DNA of 33,999 nt, from assembly GCF_001618145.1 (NCBI RefSeq), contig NZ_LQNF01000039.1, positions 1 to 33,999 on the forward strand. Reading direction: 5' to 3'. Below the pieces are notes generated by a model, which was not told the DNA's origin, ran no database searches, and saw only the letters and a program-made list of their open reading frames with translations. The translations under genes and the position numbers were made by a program. The DNA is from Oceanobacillus damuensis (GTDB lineage Bacteria > Bacillota > Bacilli > Bacillales > Amphibacillaceae). Below are positions 1-8,143 of this stretch, one piece after another. Within the stretch, counting starts at the first letter, position 1. Each line of letters begins with the position of its first letter.

Positions 1-99
1 CCTGCTTTACTTCTTGCTCTGTTTTCTTCTCAACCTGCTTTACTTCCTGCTCTGTTTTCTTCTCAACCTGCTTTACTTCCTGCTCCGCTTTCTTTTCAT
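1..99 (-). repeat. 33-bp coding tandem repeat (11 residues per unit)
   Basis: Three units start at 1, 34 and 67. The first two are almost identical and the third is diverged. On the coding (minus) strand each unit gives a charged 11-residue block of the KKTEQEVKQVE type, likely helical. The array continues past the window edge, so copy number is unknown. Such arrays often vary in length between strains. Confidence 0.85.
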
Positions 100-1099
100 T
101 CTGCCTCAGTTCTGATTTTTTTGCGCTTTGTAACACATCTTCCTCAGTGGTTTCATCTTCTTCTAGAGAGGAGGCCACTTCTTCGTCCGTGGCGGAAAGT
201 ACTTTAGAGTCTTCTTGGGTACCCTTTTCGCTTACATCTGTATCTTCGGAATCGGTCTCATCTATAGTGATTTCATCTGTACCTGAAGCTTCTTCGTTTC
301 CTTGCCGACCAGCAAATTTAATAACTTTCCTCTCCAGCCTGTCTTGTGCTTTAGCTACGTTTTTAGCAAGTGATTCTTTCGCTTGAGGATTGCCCACTTT
401 TTCTAATGCCGCTTGCAAAGCTAGGAGATTAGAACTGAATCTGGCTTCAAGTGCTGAACGTCTATCATCAGCAGAGTCATCTTCGAGTTGGGGTTCTTCT
501 ACATATACCACTTCTTCTGTTTCGGTATCACCGACATTTTCTTCGTTTTTTTCTTCGTCAGACTCTGTCTCACTTTCAGCATTTTCGAGGTTCTTTTTAT
601 CGGCATCCATTTCCTCGTTACCTGCTTCGACCGGTTCTGCCTGTTCATATGCTGCGAAAGCTTCCTCTTGTTGTTTAATAGCAGTTTCCAATGTTTCTAT
701 AGCCAGCTCTTCCTCGCCCTTTGCAAATAAGGCTTCTGCTTCTCTAATCCGTTCATCTACAAATTCTGTAAGAAGCTCAGCCTCTTTAACATCATCGAAA
801 GTAAAGGCTAATTGTACATTCTCTTGAAGCTTTTTGACGAAATAGAAAAAATCACCGGGAACGAGAGATAACTCTTCGTCTTCTTGATCACTTATCTCAT
901 CCCCATCAGGTTGATCAATAGCTTGTTCCTCTGTGGATTCTTCAATGGCTTCTGTTTCTTCAATTTCGTTAGACACTCTATCCTCACTTACACCATGGTT
1001 ATCCGCAAAAGCTTGGGGTGCGTTAAAAGAAAATCCCCAAAAAGTTGCTATGATAACTATAGTACAATATTTCCCCATCTGTTTTTTTATATTAAACAT
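1..1099 (-). CDS. Secreted DUF5667-type repeat protein, 3' part outside window
   Basis: An open minus-strand frame runs from ATG at 1099 to the window edge with no stop (about 366 codons visible). GGGAGG lies 7 bases upstream of the ATG. The N-terminus has lysines at residues 5-6 and 10, a hydrophobic stretch at about 12-26 and an APQAFA-like cleavage site, so it is probably secreted. A segment at about residues 65-125, beginning LVPGDFFYFVKKLQE and containing EAEALFAKGEEELA, matches my memory of the DUF5667 family of Bacillaceae surface proteins. After it come acidic Glu/Asp/Ser/Thr-rich linkers, a second helical segment rich in Ala, Leu, Lys and Arg, and finally 11-residue repeats of the KKTEQEVKQVE type. 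Function is unknown; the highly acidic composition fits a halotolerant cell-surface or matrix protein. A c-di-GMP riboswitch in the leader suggests control by second messenger. Forward-strand frames here are compositional shadows. Confidence 0.85.
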   Translation of the reverse strand, partial: MFNIKKQMGKYCTIVIIATFWGFSFNAPQAFADNHGVSEDRVSNEIEETEAIEESTEEQAIDQPDGDEISDQEDEELSLVPGDFFYFVKKLQENVQLAFTFDDVKEAELLTEFVDERIREAEALFAKGEEELAIETLETAIKQQEEAFAAYEQAEPVEAGNEEMDADKKNLENAESETESDEEKNEENVGDTETEEVVYVEEPQLEDDSADDRRSALEARFSSNLLALQAALEKVGNPQAKESLAKNVAKAQDRLERKVIKFAGRQGNEEASGTDEITIDETDSEDTDVSEKGTQEDSKVLSATDEEVASSLEEDETTEEDVLQSAKKSELRQNEKKAEQEVKQVEKKTEQEVKQVEKKTEQEVKQ

Positions 1100-1179
1100 A
1101 AAAAAGCCTCCCTAATTCAAATTATTTTTGGATTGGAAGAATTTCAAAATTAACTATGGAAGTTTTCTTTCTCCATTCT

Positions 1180-1262
1180 TCAGCAGTCCAGCCACCGTAG
1201 CATATAGCGTTAGGTCTGTGACTTTGCGTCACTGTCTTTCAACAGTTTTGCCTTTATTTAAA
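1180..1262 (-). promoter_or_regulatory. Cyclic di-GMP-I (GEMM-I) riboswitch
   Basis: Read on the minus strand, the leader of the DUF5667 gene contains in order the GEMM-I signatures: GGCAAA, a short stem capped by a GAAA tetraloop (ACTGT ... ACAGT), GACGCAAAG, a TCACAGACCTAA segment (the tetraloop-receptor strand), and after a short spacer a GCTACGGTGGCTGGACTGC segment that fits the second stem of the aptamer. It ends about 80 bases before the ATG at 1099. I see no terminator with a U tract between aptamer and gene, only a long imperfect stem (GAAGAAT with ATTCTTC), so the output mechanism is unclear. Identification rests on the conserved core as remembered from the family. Confidence 0.88.
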
Positions 1263-1539
1263 ACGAAAAAAGATGACACCCCCATTTTCTCAGCCAACAT
1301 CTGTTATGTAAGTATTTTTATAATGTGATTTTGCTGAACTTTCGTCTTTCTTGGCTTTATAGCCCTTCACCATTCTAACATAGTACAAAGAAAACAGAAG
1401 AAATTAATCAATCTTATCTTTATATCGGGGTTTTTATCTTTGATGTTAATAATTAATATCATTGGAATTAAGTTTCACTTATTCCTCAAAGATTGTCGAT
1501 TTCTGTCCAATTAAATTTATGCTATATTATAGGAGATAA

Positions 1540-1812
1540 ATGGAGGTGAATAACGTGGAGAAGGAAGATGAGATTATATCAATGCTAGATAAGATTATTG
1601 GGAAGTTAGATGAGCATAGTAAAAAGCATGAGGAACACAGCAGGAAATTTAAAGAACATGGTGAGATATTGAAGGCATTAAGTTATGGTCAGGAACAGCT
1701 CTTAACTGAATCGGACGGTATGAAGATTGTGGGTGCCAAAGAGTTTGAGGCGTTCAAAGAGGAAATTAATCTTCTCACTACTAACCAATCGCATATGGGT
1801 AAAGAAATATAG
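1540..1812 (+). CDS. Small coiled-coil protein, probably truncated by an amber codon
   Basis: A 90-residue charged protein with heptad-like helices (DEHSKKHEEHSRKFKEHGEIL) and no membrane segment or signal peptide. ATG at 1540 is preceded by AGGAG, but GTG at 1555 sits 7 bases after GGAGGTG and is an equally good start. The frame ends at TAG (1810-1812) and stays open afterwards for 20 more codons to TAA at 1873-1875, giving ENRVDIHRIKNTLGVNTSQI, which continues the same helical, charged style. The native protein was therefore probably about 111 residues. It resembles small Bacillaceae proteins of unknown function with repeated helices. It stands alone between divergent regions, with a shared terminator hairpin downstream. 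Confidence 0.65.
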   Translation: MEVNNVEKEDEIISMLDKIIGKLDEHSKKHEEHSRKFKEHGEILKALSYGQEQLLTESDGMKIVGAKEFEAFKEEINLLTTNQSHMGKEI

Positions 1813-1902
1813 GAAAACAGAGTAGATATACATCGCATTAAAAATACATTGGGTGTGAATACTTCTCAGATTTAATCTACATAAATTATTTCCTCATAAA
1901 CA

Positions 1903-1934
1903 AACCCGGTCAGGATTACATTCCAAACCGGGTT
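1903..1934. terminator. Bidirectional terminator between the coiled-coil gene and the EamA gene
   Basis: Inverted repeat AACCCGGT (1903-1910) / ACCGGGTT (1927-1934), with T-rich sequence on both outer sides. It lies between two converging genes and can serve both. Confidence 0.7.
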
Positions 1935-1963
1935 CATCTTTTAGATAAATATCTTGTAAGGGT

Positions 1964-2893
1964 TCAGGACCGCTCCCTCGCTCGCCCTTTATAATTAATC
2001 GCAACAATACCAACAGCCACGAGCGCAATGGACCCAACAATAAACATATTCAGCTCTTCGCCGAGTATAAACATTGCCGACAAAACTGTTCCTGCAACGG
2101 GAACAACAAATTTGTACATACTGATTTCGCCTGCTTTGTTATATTTTAACAGCGAATACCAGAGCGCAAATGCGATTGCTGAGAGCAGTGCCGAGTATAT
2201 TAATAAGCCTGTTCCAAGCGGATTAAAGATAATTGCATTTTCGCTGATTTGAGGAAGGCCGATTACGAGCAGAATCGTTGCACCGATTGTCAGCTGCCAG
2301 CCGGTAAGTGCAAATGGGTGGATTCCTATGGCAAATTCCTTCGCCATAATCGTTCCGATGGCGCCGGTCAATGCAGCGAGGATCATATAGCCCTCACCTG
2401 TCAGCTGGAAGCTCAGCTGAAATTCCTGGCCCCAGTTTGCGACGATAATACCGGTAAATCCGGCGATTAAACCGATCGTCTTATTCCAATTCATTCGATC
2501 ATTTGTATAAAAGTAATGAGCTATAAGAACTGTAAAAAATGTACCACTGGAAGATAGGATTGCACCCTGCATACCTGACACTTTTGCCAGACCATTGTAA
2601 AAGAAAAAGTATTGGAGCGAGGTTTGGAAGATACCTAGAATTATCAATACTTTTATCTGCCTCCGGGTCACCAATAGATGGCGGGGACTGGTAAGCAGCA
2701 AACCTACCAATACAATCAGACCAGCAAGCAAAAAGCGCCACCCGGCAAATACAATTTTTGCAATCGTATCGTCTGGTGCCATTTGCAGTTCTTCGTAGCT
2801 TATTTTCAATACAGGGAATGCGCTCCCCCATAATATTGAGCAAAATATGGCAATGGCTATAACAGACCATTTATTTTGGAATAGATTGTTCAT
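1964..2893 (-). CDS. EamA/DMT-superfamily transporter
   Basis: A 309-residue, very hydrophobic protein with about ten predicted membrane helices arranged as two EamA-like halves. It opens with a helix containing the ILWGSAFPVLK motif usual in these permeases, and the second half contains EEL near the end of the fold (GEELNMFIVG). The length is normal for the drug/metabolite transporter superfamily (about 300). ATG is preceded by AGGAG at 8-9 bases. The substrate cannot be read from the sequence; relatives export amino acids or metabolites. It is monocistronic, with its own terminator at 1903-1934. Confidence 0.9.
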   Translation of the reverse strand: MNNLFQNKWSVIAIAIFCSILWGSAFPVLKISYEELQMAPDDTIAKIVFAGWRFLLAGLIVLVGLLLTSPRHLLVTRRQIKVLIILGIFQTSLQYFFFYNGLAKVSGMQGAILSSSGTFFTVLIAHYFYTNDRMNWNKTIGLIAGFTGIIVANWGQEFQLSFQLTGEGYMILAALTGAIGTIMAKEFAIGIHPFALTGWQLTIGATILLVIGLPQISENAIIFNPLGTGLLIYSALLSAIAFALWYSLLKYNKAGEISMYKFVVPVAGTVLSAMFILGEELNMFIVGSIALVAVGIVAINYKGRARERS

Positions 2894-3245
2894 GATGTCA
2901 TCTCCTAATGTGTACGAGCCCTTAATAGATTATGTGATGGATGGGAAATTTTCAAGTGAAGTGACTTGCCTGATTGAGGGAGTGCAACATTTACTGTAGA
3001 TGTGCGGACTTTTGAAGCTGCGCAATGCAAAGTAAAAAAAGTTTGCAAAATGACATTGGCAAATGCGCGGCACTAACAAGGGCGCTGTTCGGCAAAGTTA
3101 AAACTCTTATTCTCCGGCCCTCCCCACTCACTTTTGTATGTTATACAAAAGTTGCGGAATGTTGTGCAATCCAATTAATAATATTGTAATATTCCCTCCC
3201 TCATTAAAATAAACTCTATAAACAAGCTTTATCTGGAGGGATTGG
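2894..3245. other. Intergenic region between divergent genes
   Basis: No gene is seen. The region separates the EamA gene from the 130-residue protein gene and holds the promoters of both. A fair sigma-A match for the plus strand is TTGTGC (3162-3167), 17 bases, TGTAAT (3185-3190). A perfect 10-bp palindrome just upstream is listed separately. CTGGAGGG at 3231-3238 is the ribosome binding site for the gene at 3246. Confidence 0.5.
3130..3152. promoter_or_regulatory. Perfect palindrome ACTTTTGTAT-GTT-ATACAAAAGT, possible operator
   Basis: Two 10-base arms (3130-3139 and 3143-3152) around a 3-base centre lie 10 bases upstream of the putative -35 box for the gene at 3246. It has no U tract and is AT-rich, so a protein-binding operator is more likely than a terminator. 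No known regulator's box is recognised. Confidence 0.5.
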
Positions 3246-3638
3246 ATGAGTGCAGAGAACTTGCTTATAACTGAAGAGATGCTAGCCCGTTATTATGACC
3301 TCAATAAGATGAAGAAAGAGATAGATGCAGAGATGAGTCAGTTGAAAACTAATTTTCATGCGTATATGGATGAACATGAAGGAATAAATAAAAAAGGAGA
3401 GTTAGTTGAGGGGAAATATAAGCTGATCAGGCAGATCAGAAAATCCGAAAAGTTTCATGAGAAGGATACCGTTGCACTGCTCGAGGAGATGCAATTGGAT
3501 GACCTGATTAAAGTTGTCAAAAAACCAGATGATGGTAAAATCAATGCAGCAATCGAACTTGGCCTGCTCGCAGAAGAGAATCTGGAAGACTGCCGGATAG
3601 CAAGTTATTCACCGGCAATTGCTGTGAAGAAATTATAA
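3246..3638 (+). CDS. Uncharacterised 130-residue protein
   Basis: ATG with GGAGGG about 7 bases upstream, followed by a clear terminator, so it is a genuine single-gene unit. The protein is soluble, mixed-charge and largely helical at its N-terminus (residues 14-45, rich in Lys, Glu and Met), followed by a region with GKYKLIRQIRKSEKFHEKDTV and a C-terminal part ending in SYSPAIAVKKL. No signal peptide, membrane segment or metal motif is visible. I do not recognise the family. A phage-derived origin is possible but not supported by neighbours. Confidence 0.8.
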   Translation: MSAENLLITEEMLARYYDLNKMKKEIDAEMSQLKTNFHAYMDEHEGINKKGELVEGKYKLIRQIRKSEKFHEKDTVALLEEMQLDDLIKVVKKPDDGKINAAIELGLLAEENLEDCRIASYSPAIAVKKL

Positions 3639-3645
3639 AAATTTT

Positions 3646-3688
3646 AAATGGGATGAGGTGCACTATAGCCCTCATCCCATTTTTATTT
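3646..3688 (+). terminator. Rho-independent terminator
   Basis: A 13-bp perfect stem AAATGGGATGAGG (3646-3658) / CCTCATCCCATTT (3670-3682) with an 11-base loop and a T-rich tail. It lies just after the stop codon at 3638. Confidence 0.95.
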
Positions 3689-3690
3689 TA

Positions 3691-3730
3691 TTCGACAAAA
3701 TCCGGGGAGTGACAGGCACCTCCCCGGGCC
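3691..3730. repeat. Dispersed intergenic repeat, copy 1
   Basis: Begins TTCGACAAAATCCGGG and contains GACAGGCACC, followed by a GC-rich inverted segment (GGGGAG ... CTCCCC). The same opening and GGCACY motif recur at 4489-4535. Short intergenic elements of this look are, from memory, frequent in Bacillaceae genomes. It lies between the terminator of the preceding gene and the end of nagB. Confidence 0.65.
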
Positions 3731-3741
3731 GGGAGCGGTTG

Positions 3742-4464
3742 CTATCCTTCCAATGCCGATTTATCCGCAATGATTGTTACATGTTCATGCTGCTGCAGGA
3801 TTGAAGCAGGAAATTCTTCGGAAATATCTCCATTCAGCAGGCGATCAAGTGCTTCTCGCTTGCTTGCGCCAGAAACGAGCAACAGAATTTCTTTACTCTG
3901 CATAATCGTATCCAGACCCATTGTGATTGCCTTTTTAGGGACCTCTTCTATTGAATCGAAAAATCTTGCATTAGCTTTACGGGTCGATTCGTCCAAGTCG
4001 ACGATATGCGTTCGGCTGGAGAATGGAGTGCCTGGCTCATTGAACCCGATATGACCGTTTAAGCCTAAACCGAGTATTTGAATATCAACCTTTTCCGCAT
4101 CCATAATCTGTTGCTCATAATCCTGACATTCATTGTCCAAGTTCTCGGCAACGCCATTTGGGATGTGAATATGATTCTGCTCAATATCAATATGCTTGAA
4201 TAGCTTTTCGTTCATATAAAAATGATAGCTGTTTGGATCGTCGTTCTCCAAGCCAACATATTCATCTAGGTTAAAGGTGGAAACGTCGTTAAATGAAACG
4301 TTCTGCTCGTTATACTGTTGAATTAAACTTTTGTACAGGCCTTCAGGAGTTGAACCTGTAGCAAGGCCAAGCACTGGAGCTTGCAGTTGTTTTATTTTTT
4401 CTATTATATATGAGCATGCCTTAGCGCTCATTTCATCATAATCTTTAACTTTTATTATTTCCAA
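3742..4464 (-). CDS. nagB: Glucosamine-6-phosphate deaminase
   Basis: Converts glucosamine-6-P to fructose-6-P and ammonia, the last step of GlcNAc use. The 240-residue length is typical of the Bacillus-type enzyme. The substrate loop GLATGSTP lies at residues 33-40, FNLDEYVG places the general base at Asp67, and LGLNGHIGFNEPG places His138 and Glu143 as expected from the E. coli D72/H143/E148 set. The start codon is TTG, supported by AAGGAGG 9 bases upstream; no ATG fits. It follows nagA by 69 bases that contain a dispersed repeat. Confidence 0.96.
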   Translation of the reverse strand: MEIIKVKDYDEMSAKACSYIIEKIKQLQAPVLGLATGSTPEGLYKSLIQQYNEQNVSFNDVSTFNLDEYVGLENDDPNSYHFYMNEKLFKHIDIEQNHIHIPNGVAENLDNECQDYEQQIMDAEKVDIQILGLGLNGHIGFNEPGTPFSSRTHIVDLDESTRKANARFFDSIEEVPKKAITMGLDTIMQSKEILLLVSGASKREALDRLLNGDISEEFPASILQQHEHVTIIADKSALEG

Positions 4465-4488
4465 ACCACTTTGCCTCCTTCCATATCA

Positions 4489-4535
4489 TTCGACAAAATT
4501 CGGGTGGCGCCTGGCACTGGGGGAGTGAGGCACCT
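4489..4535. repeat. Dispersed intergenic repeat, copy 2, between nagA and nagB
   Basis: Starts TTCGACAAAATTCGGG and contains GCGCCTGGCAC plus GAGGCACC. It shares its first half with the copy at 3691-3730. The element fills most of the nagA-nagB gap and touches the nagA stop codon. It could form a hairpin in the nag transcript. Confidence 0.6.
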
Positions 4536-5703
4536 AACTGCTGTAGGCGATTGTGCCGCGGCAGATGGTGTGTTTTATGTTTAATTGGTCGTCTACGATT
4601 AGTATGTCTGCGTCTTTATCGACTTCGATGGTGCCCTTCTTATCATAGACATTCAGCTGTTTTGCCGGGTTGATGGAAGCCATTTTGATGATGTCTTCAA
4701 AGTCAACCCCATTAAGCTGCAGCAGTTGCTGGGCACCTTCATGCATTTTCAGGATGCTTCCAGCCAGTGTGCCGTCTTTTAGAACAGCACGGTCTTCATT
4801 AACAATAACCGGCTGTCCGCCTAGTTCGTAATCCCCTGCTGGCAAGCCTTTTGCTCGCATGGCATCGGTAATGAGGATTAAGCGGTCACTACCCATATTA
4901 TTGAAAATCAATTGAAGCATTTCCGGAGCGATGTGGATTCCATCAGCTATAACTTCCCCGCGGAGTTCCTCCAACTGGAAAGCTGCACCGACAACCCCGA
5001 TATCCCGGTGATGGATCCCTGACATAGCGTTACACAGATGTGTTACCTGTTGGACACCATATGCGACTGCCTGTTTCATTCCAGCAAAGTCCGTAGCTGT
5101 GTGCCCAGCGGAGACATTGACACCGGATTCCGCTAACTGTCCGATAAAGGAGCCGTCCTTATCATGCTCAGGCGCCATCGTAATGGTTCTTATTTTACCC
5201 CCAGAAAGCTTTTGCCATCTCTTAAATTTCTCAAGATCAGGTTCGATAATGTACTTTTCAGGCTGTGCGCCTGCTTTCGACTTTTCAACAAATGGACCTT
5301 CAAGATGAACACCGATCAGATCCGCCTGTGCCGGTTTACTCTCATATGCAGAGATATTTTTAAGTGCGACATCAATATTTTCAGGAGACTGGGTAATCGT
5401 CGTTGCAAGAAAACTTGTTGTCCCTTCACTCGGCAAATTGGCTGCCATCGTATCCAGCGCTTCTTCTGTCGCATCCATCACATCGGCACCATATGCTCCG
5501 TGAATATGGCCATCGATAAAGCCCGGTATGGCATTGAAGTTTTTCCCGTTCATAATTTGCACGTTCTCTGGCAAATCAGGTAACTCGCCGCCTTCAACAA
5601 TGCTTTTAATTTGTCCATTTTCAATATAAATACCACCGTCCGGAACCACTTTATTTTCCAGATATATCTTTGCGTTCTTAATATAAAGTGAACTACCCTG
5701 CAT
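4534..5703 (-). CDS. nagA: N-acetylglucosamine-6-phosphate deacetylase
   Basis: Removes acetate from GlcNAc-6-P to give glucosamine-6-P for NagB. The 389-residue length is normal. Amidohydrolase features are visible: GFIDGHIHGAYG (residues about 61-72, metal-binding His pair), HLEGPFV (metal Glu), SAGHTAT, THLCNAM and LITDAM (catalytic Asp). ATG with AAAGGAG upstream. It sits upstream of nagB on the same strand and 150 bases after nanE, so it may be transcribed with either. An inverted pair GTATAA/TTATAC in the leader could be a regulator site, but this is weak. Confidence 0.97.
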   Translation of the reverse strand: MQGSSLYIKNAKIYLENKVVPDGGIYIENGQIKSIVEGGELPDLPENVQIMNGKNFNAIPGFIDGHIHGAYGADVMDATEEALDTMAANLPSEGTTSFLATTITQSPENIDVALKNISAYESKPAQADLIGVHLEGPFVEKSKAGAQPEKYIIEPDLEKFKRWQKLSGGKIRTITMAPEHDKDGSFIGQLAESGVNVSAGHTATDFAGMKQAVAYGVQQVTHLCNAMSGIHHRDIGVVGAAFQLEELRGEVIADGIHIAPEMLQLIFNNMGSDRLILITDAMRAKGLPAGDYELGGQPVIVNEDRAVLKDGTLAGSILKMHEGAQQLLQLNGVDFEDIIKMASINPAKQLNVYDKKGTIEVDKDADILIVDDQLNIKHTICRGTIAYSS

Positions 5704-5777
5704 GTACGCACGCTCCTTTCTACGTATAATATAAACCTTATACTCTTAGCATACATCAAACAGAAAGAGCCATCTAT

Positions 5778-5826
5778 AAAAGAAGTTGATTCGGATCAAA
5801 CCTTCATTCCGAACCACACCTCTTTT
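5778..5826 (-). terminator. Possible imperfect terminator after nanE
   Basis: On the minus strand, outer arms (AAAAGAGG / CTTCTTTT) and an inner TTCGG/CCGAA pairing could form a broken stem ending in TTTTAT. It lies between the nanE stop (5854) and the nagA start. The stem has internal loops, so the call is tentative; it could attenuate read-through into nagAB. Confidence 0.35.
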
Positions 5827-5853
5827 ATTCAATGGCCTCGAGAGATATCCCCC

Positions 5854-6531
5854 TTATACTAACCCTTTAATTTCATTTGCAAATTTACTTGTAATATCTT
5901 TTGGTCTCGTGATTGCTCCCCCAACAACGGCGGAGTATACCCCAAGCTCAAATACACGTTTCAGCATTTCGGGTGTTCCTACATTACCTTCTGCAATGAC
6001 TGGCTTTTTCACAGCCTGAAGAACTTCTTTCAGAAAGGCAAAATCGTTCTCATACAGCTTTTTACCCTTTGTATCATTTGTATAACCATGTAAGGTAGTG
6101 CCGATATAATCAAAGCCCAGCTTCTCTGCATGGACAGCTTCTTCAACCGTTGCAATATCGGCCATCAGCTCTACACCGGGGGCATTTTTGCGCACATAGT
6201 CAACAAGTTCTTCCAGGGGTTTTTCTGGTCTTTCACTAAAGGTTGCATCCATCGCAATGACTTCGCAGCCGCTCTCAATCAATTCATCAACCTCTTTTGT
6301 TGTTGCTGTAATATATACCTCTGACGCCTGATAATCTCTTTTTACAATTCCGATTACTGGAAGATCGACTTCCTTTTTGATTTCGATAATATCTTCTTTT
6401 GAATTTGCTCTAATCCCTTTTGCTCCACCCTGATAAGCGGCCAGGGCCATCTTGCTCATGATATAGGAGGAATGTAACGGTTCATCCTCGAGAGCCTGAC
6501 AGGATACGATCAAATGTTTTGGTAAATGCAC
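5854..6531 (-). CDS. nanE: N-acetylmannosamine-6-phosphate 2-epimerase
   Basis: Interconverts ManNAc-6-P and GlcNAc-6-P, linking ManNAc or sialic acid use to NagA/NagB. It is a TIM-barrel protein with NanE-type segments: [16 protein letters not shown] near the start, [37 protein letters not shown] and [13 protein letters not shown] at 6540 would extend it by three codons but directly abuts the AGGAG Shine-Dalgarno sequence. GTG at 6531 has 9-base spacing, so I prefer it (225 residues). The Shine-Dalgarno overlaps the stop codon of the upstream PTS gene, implying translational coupling. No nanA or nanK is in view, so the substrate probably arrives as ManNAc through the PTS. Confidence 0.95.
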   Translation of the reverse strand: MHLPKHLIVSCQALEDEPLHSSYIMSKMALAAYQGGAKGIRANSKEDIIEIKKEVDLPVIGIVKRDYQASEVYITATTKEVDELIESGCEVIAMDATFSERPEKPLEELVDYVRKNAPGVELMADIATVEEAVHAEKLGFDYIGTTLHGYTNDTKGKKLYENDFAFLKEVLQAVKKPVIAEGNVGTPEMLKRVFELGVYSAVVGGAITRPKDITSKFANEIKGLV

Positions 6532-6543
6532 AGTTTTCAACTC

Positions 6544-8109
6544 CTAATCTTCTAACACTTCTTCAATTTCATTTTTAATGACGGAAACCTGCGGGCCATA
6601 TACAACCTGTACCCCGTCCCCTTTAAGAATAACACCTTTGCTTCCAGTTTCTTTCAATGCATCCTGGTTTACCTTTTCGCCATCTTTCACGGTAACACGC
6701 AGGCGGGTTGCACAGTTGTCCACGTCAACAAGGTTTCCTTCACCACCAAGAGCTTCAATAATAGCATATGGACGACCTGCTTTGTCCATGTTAACGGTTT
6801 TTGCGCCAGCATCATCATCTGCATTTGCATCGACAACTTTTTCATCTTCACGACCAGGAGTTTTGAAATTGAACTTCTTGATCAGGAATGTGAATGTAAT
6901 GAAATACAGGAAGAACCAGATAAGACCGATTGGAATGACGTAAATCCAGTTTGTCAAATCCTGTCCTTGTAATACACCGAACAGAATAAAGTCGATGAAA
7001 CCACCGGAGAATGTCTGTCCAATTGTGATTTGGAAAATATGTGCGAGCATAAATGCGAGCCCGTCAAACACCGCATGCACAACGTACAGTACTGGAGCTA
7101 CGAATAGGAAGGAGAACTCCAAAGGCTCTGTAATACCAGTCAAGAAAGAAGTAAGTGCAGCAGAAAGCATCAATCCACCGACAACCTTCTTGTTTTTCGG
7201 TTTTGCCGTACGATAAATCGCATAAGCAGCACCGAGCAGACCGAACATCATCGTAATAAAGCGTCCGGACATAAATCGTGAAGTACCTTCAAAAAACTTC
7301 TCTGTCGTAGGATCACCAAGCTGAGCAAAGAAAATATTCTGTGTTCCCTGAACTAATTGACCGCCAATCTCCATTGCCCCACCAAGTCCGGTTTGCCAGA
7401 ACGGTAAGTAGAAAATATGATGCAATCCAAATGGTCCAAGCATACGAAGAATAAAGCCATAGAAAAATGTTCCGATATAACCGGTTGCATTGACAATATC
7501 ACCGATGTTGAAAATAAGGCTTTGGAAAATCGGCCAGATATAGTACATCGCAACCCCTAACAATATTGCAGAAAACGATGTTACAATCGGTACGAAACGG
7601 GAGCCACCAAAGAATCCCAAAAACTGCGGTAATTCGATTTTATTAAAGCGATTATGCAAGAGTCCTGCCATAATACCGACGACAATACCACCGAACACTC
7701 CTGATTCAAGTGTTTGAATGCCGAGGGCAAAACCTTGACCAACTGCTGATAAGTTTTCGGCAGCCAAATTATCGGTAATAATCAGGACTGCATTAATCGT
7801 TGCGTTCATAACGAGATAGCCGATTAAAGCAGCCAACCCGGCAGTCCCTTTGTCTGATTTTGCCAAACCAATGGCAACCCCAACAGCAAATATAACTGGC
7901 AAGTTCGCGAATACAATATTACCGGCTGAACTCATCACCGTAAAAATAGCTTGAAGCCAAGCAAAATCCAATACTGGATATGCGGCAACTGTATTTGGAT
8001 TCGAAAGCGCTCCACCAATACCTAACAAAAGACCGGCTGCAGGTAAAATTGCAATCGGTAACATAAATGACTTACCGAATTGCTGCGCTTTACTGAAAAA
8101 CTTTTTCAT
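6544..8109 (-). CDS. PTS sugar transporter, EIICB of the glucose/GlcNAc family
   Basis: A phosphotransferase-system permease that imports and phosphorylates a hexose or amino sugar. The EIIC membrane domain (residues about 1-390) has the GLHHIFYLPFW and GITEPLEFSFLFVAP motifs, then a linker after FNFKTPGRED and an EIIB domain with the phosphocysteine in NCATRLRV (Cys466). There is no EIIA domain, so it needs a separate EIIA such as the one at 9155. ATG at 8109 with AGGGGG upstream is chosen; the longer frame back to 8172 runs through the promoter. It is translationally coupled to nanE and faces an RpiR regulator, so ManNAc is a good guess for the substrate, with GlcNAc or glucose as alternatives. 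It is clearly different from the NagP-like permease at 11199. Confidence 0.93.
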   Translation of the reverse strand: MKKFFSKAQQFGKSFMLPIAILPAAGLLLGIGGALSNPNTVAAYPVLDFAWLQAIFTVMSSAGNIVFANLPVIFAVGVAIGLAKSDKGTAGLAALIGYLVMNATINAVLIITDNLAAENLSAVGQGFALGIQTLESGVFGGIVVGIMAGLLHNRFNKIELPQFLGFFGGSRFVPIVTSFSAILLGVAMYYIWPIFQSLIFNIGDIVNATGYIGTFFYGFILRMLGPFGLHHIFYLPFWQTGLGGAMEIGGQLVQGTQNIFFAQLGDPTTEKFFEGTSRFMSGRFITMMFGLLGAAYAIYRTAKPKNKKVVGGLMLSAALTSFLTGITEPLEFSFLFVAPVLYVVHAVFDGLAFMLAHIFQITIGQTFSGGFIDFILFGVLQGQDLTNWIYVIPIGLIWFFLYFITFTFLIKKFNFKTPGREDEKVVDANADDDAGAKTVNMDKAGRPYAIIEALGGEGNLVDVDNCATRLRVTVKDGEKVNQDALKETGSKGVILKGDGVQVVYGPQVSVIKNEIEEVLED

Positions 8110-8143
8110 GATTTTCCCCCTAAATGAAAATAATTTTAAATAA

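Noticed and set aside
147..827. Serine-rich plus-strand frames at the left end
   Set aside because: They are mirror images of the Glu/Asp-rich minus-strand DUF5667 gene, whose signal peptide, ribosome binding site and family motif are clear.
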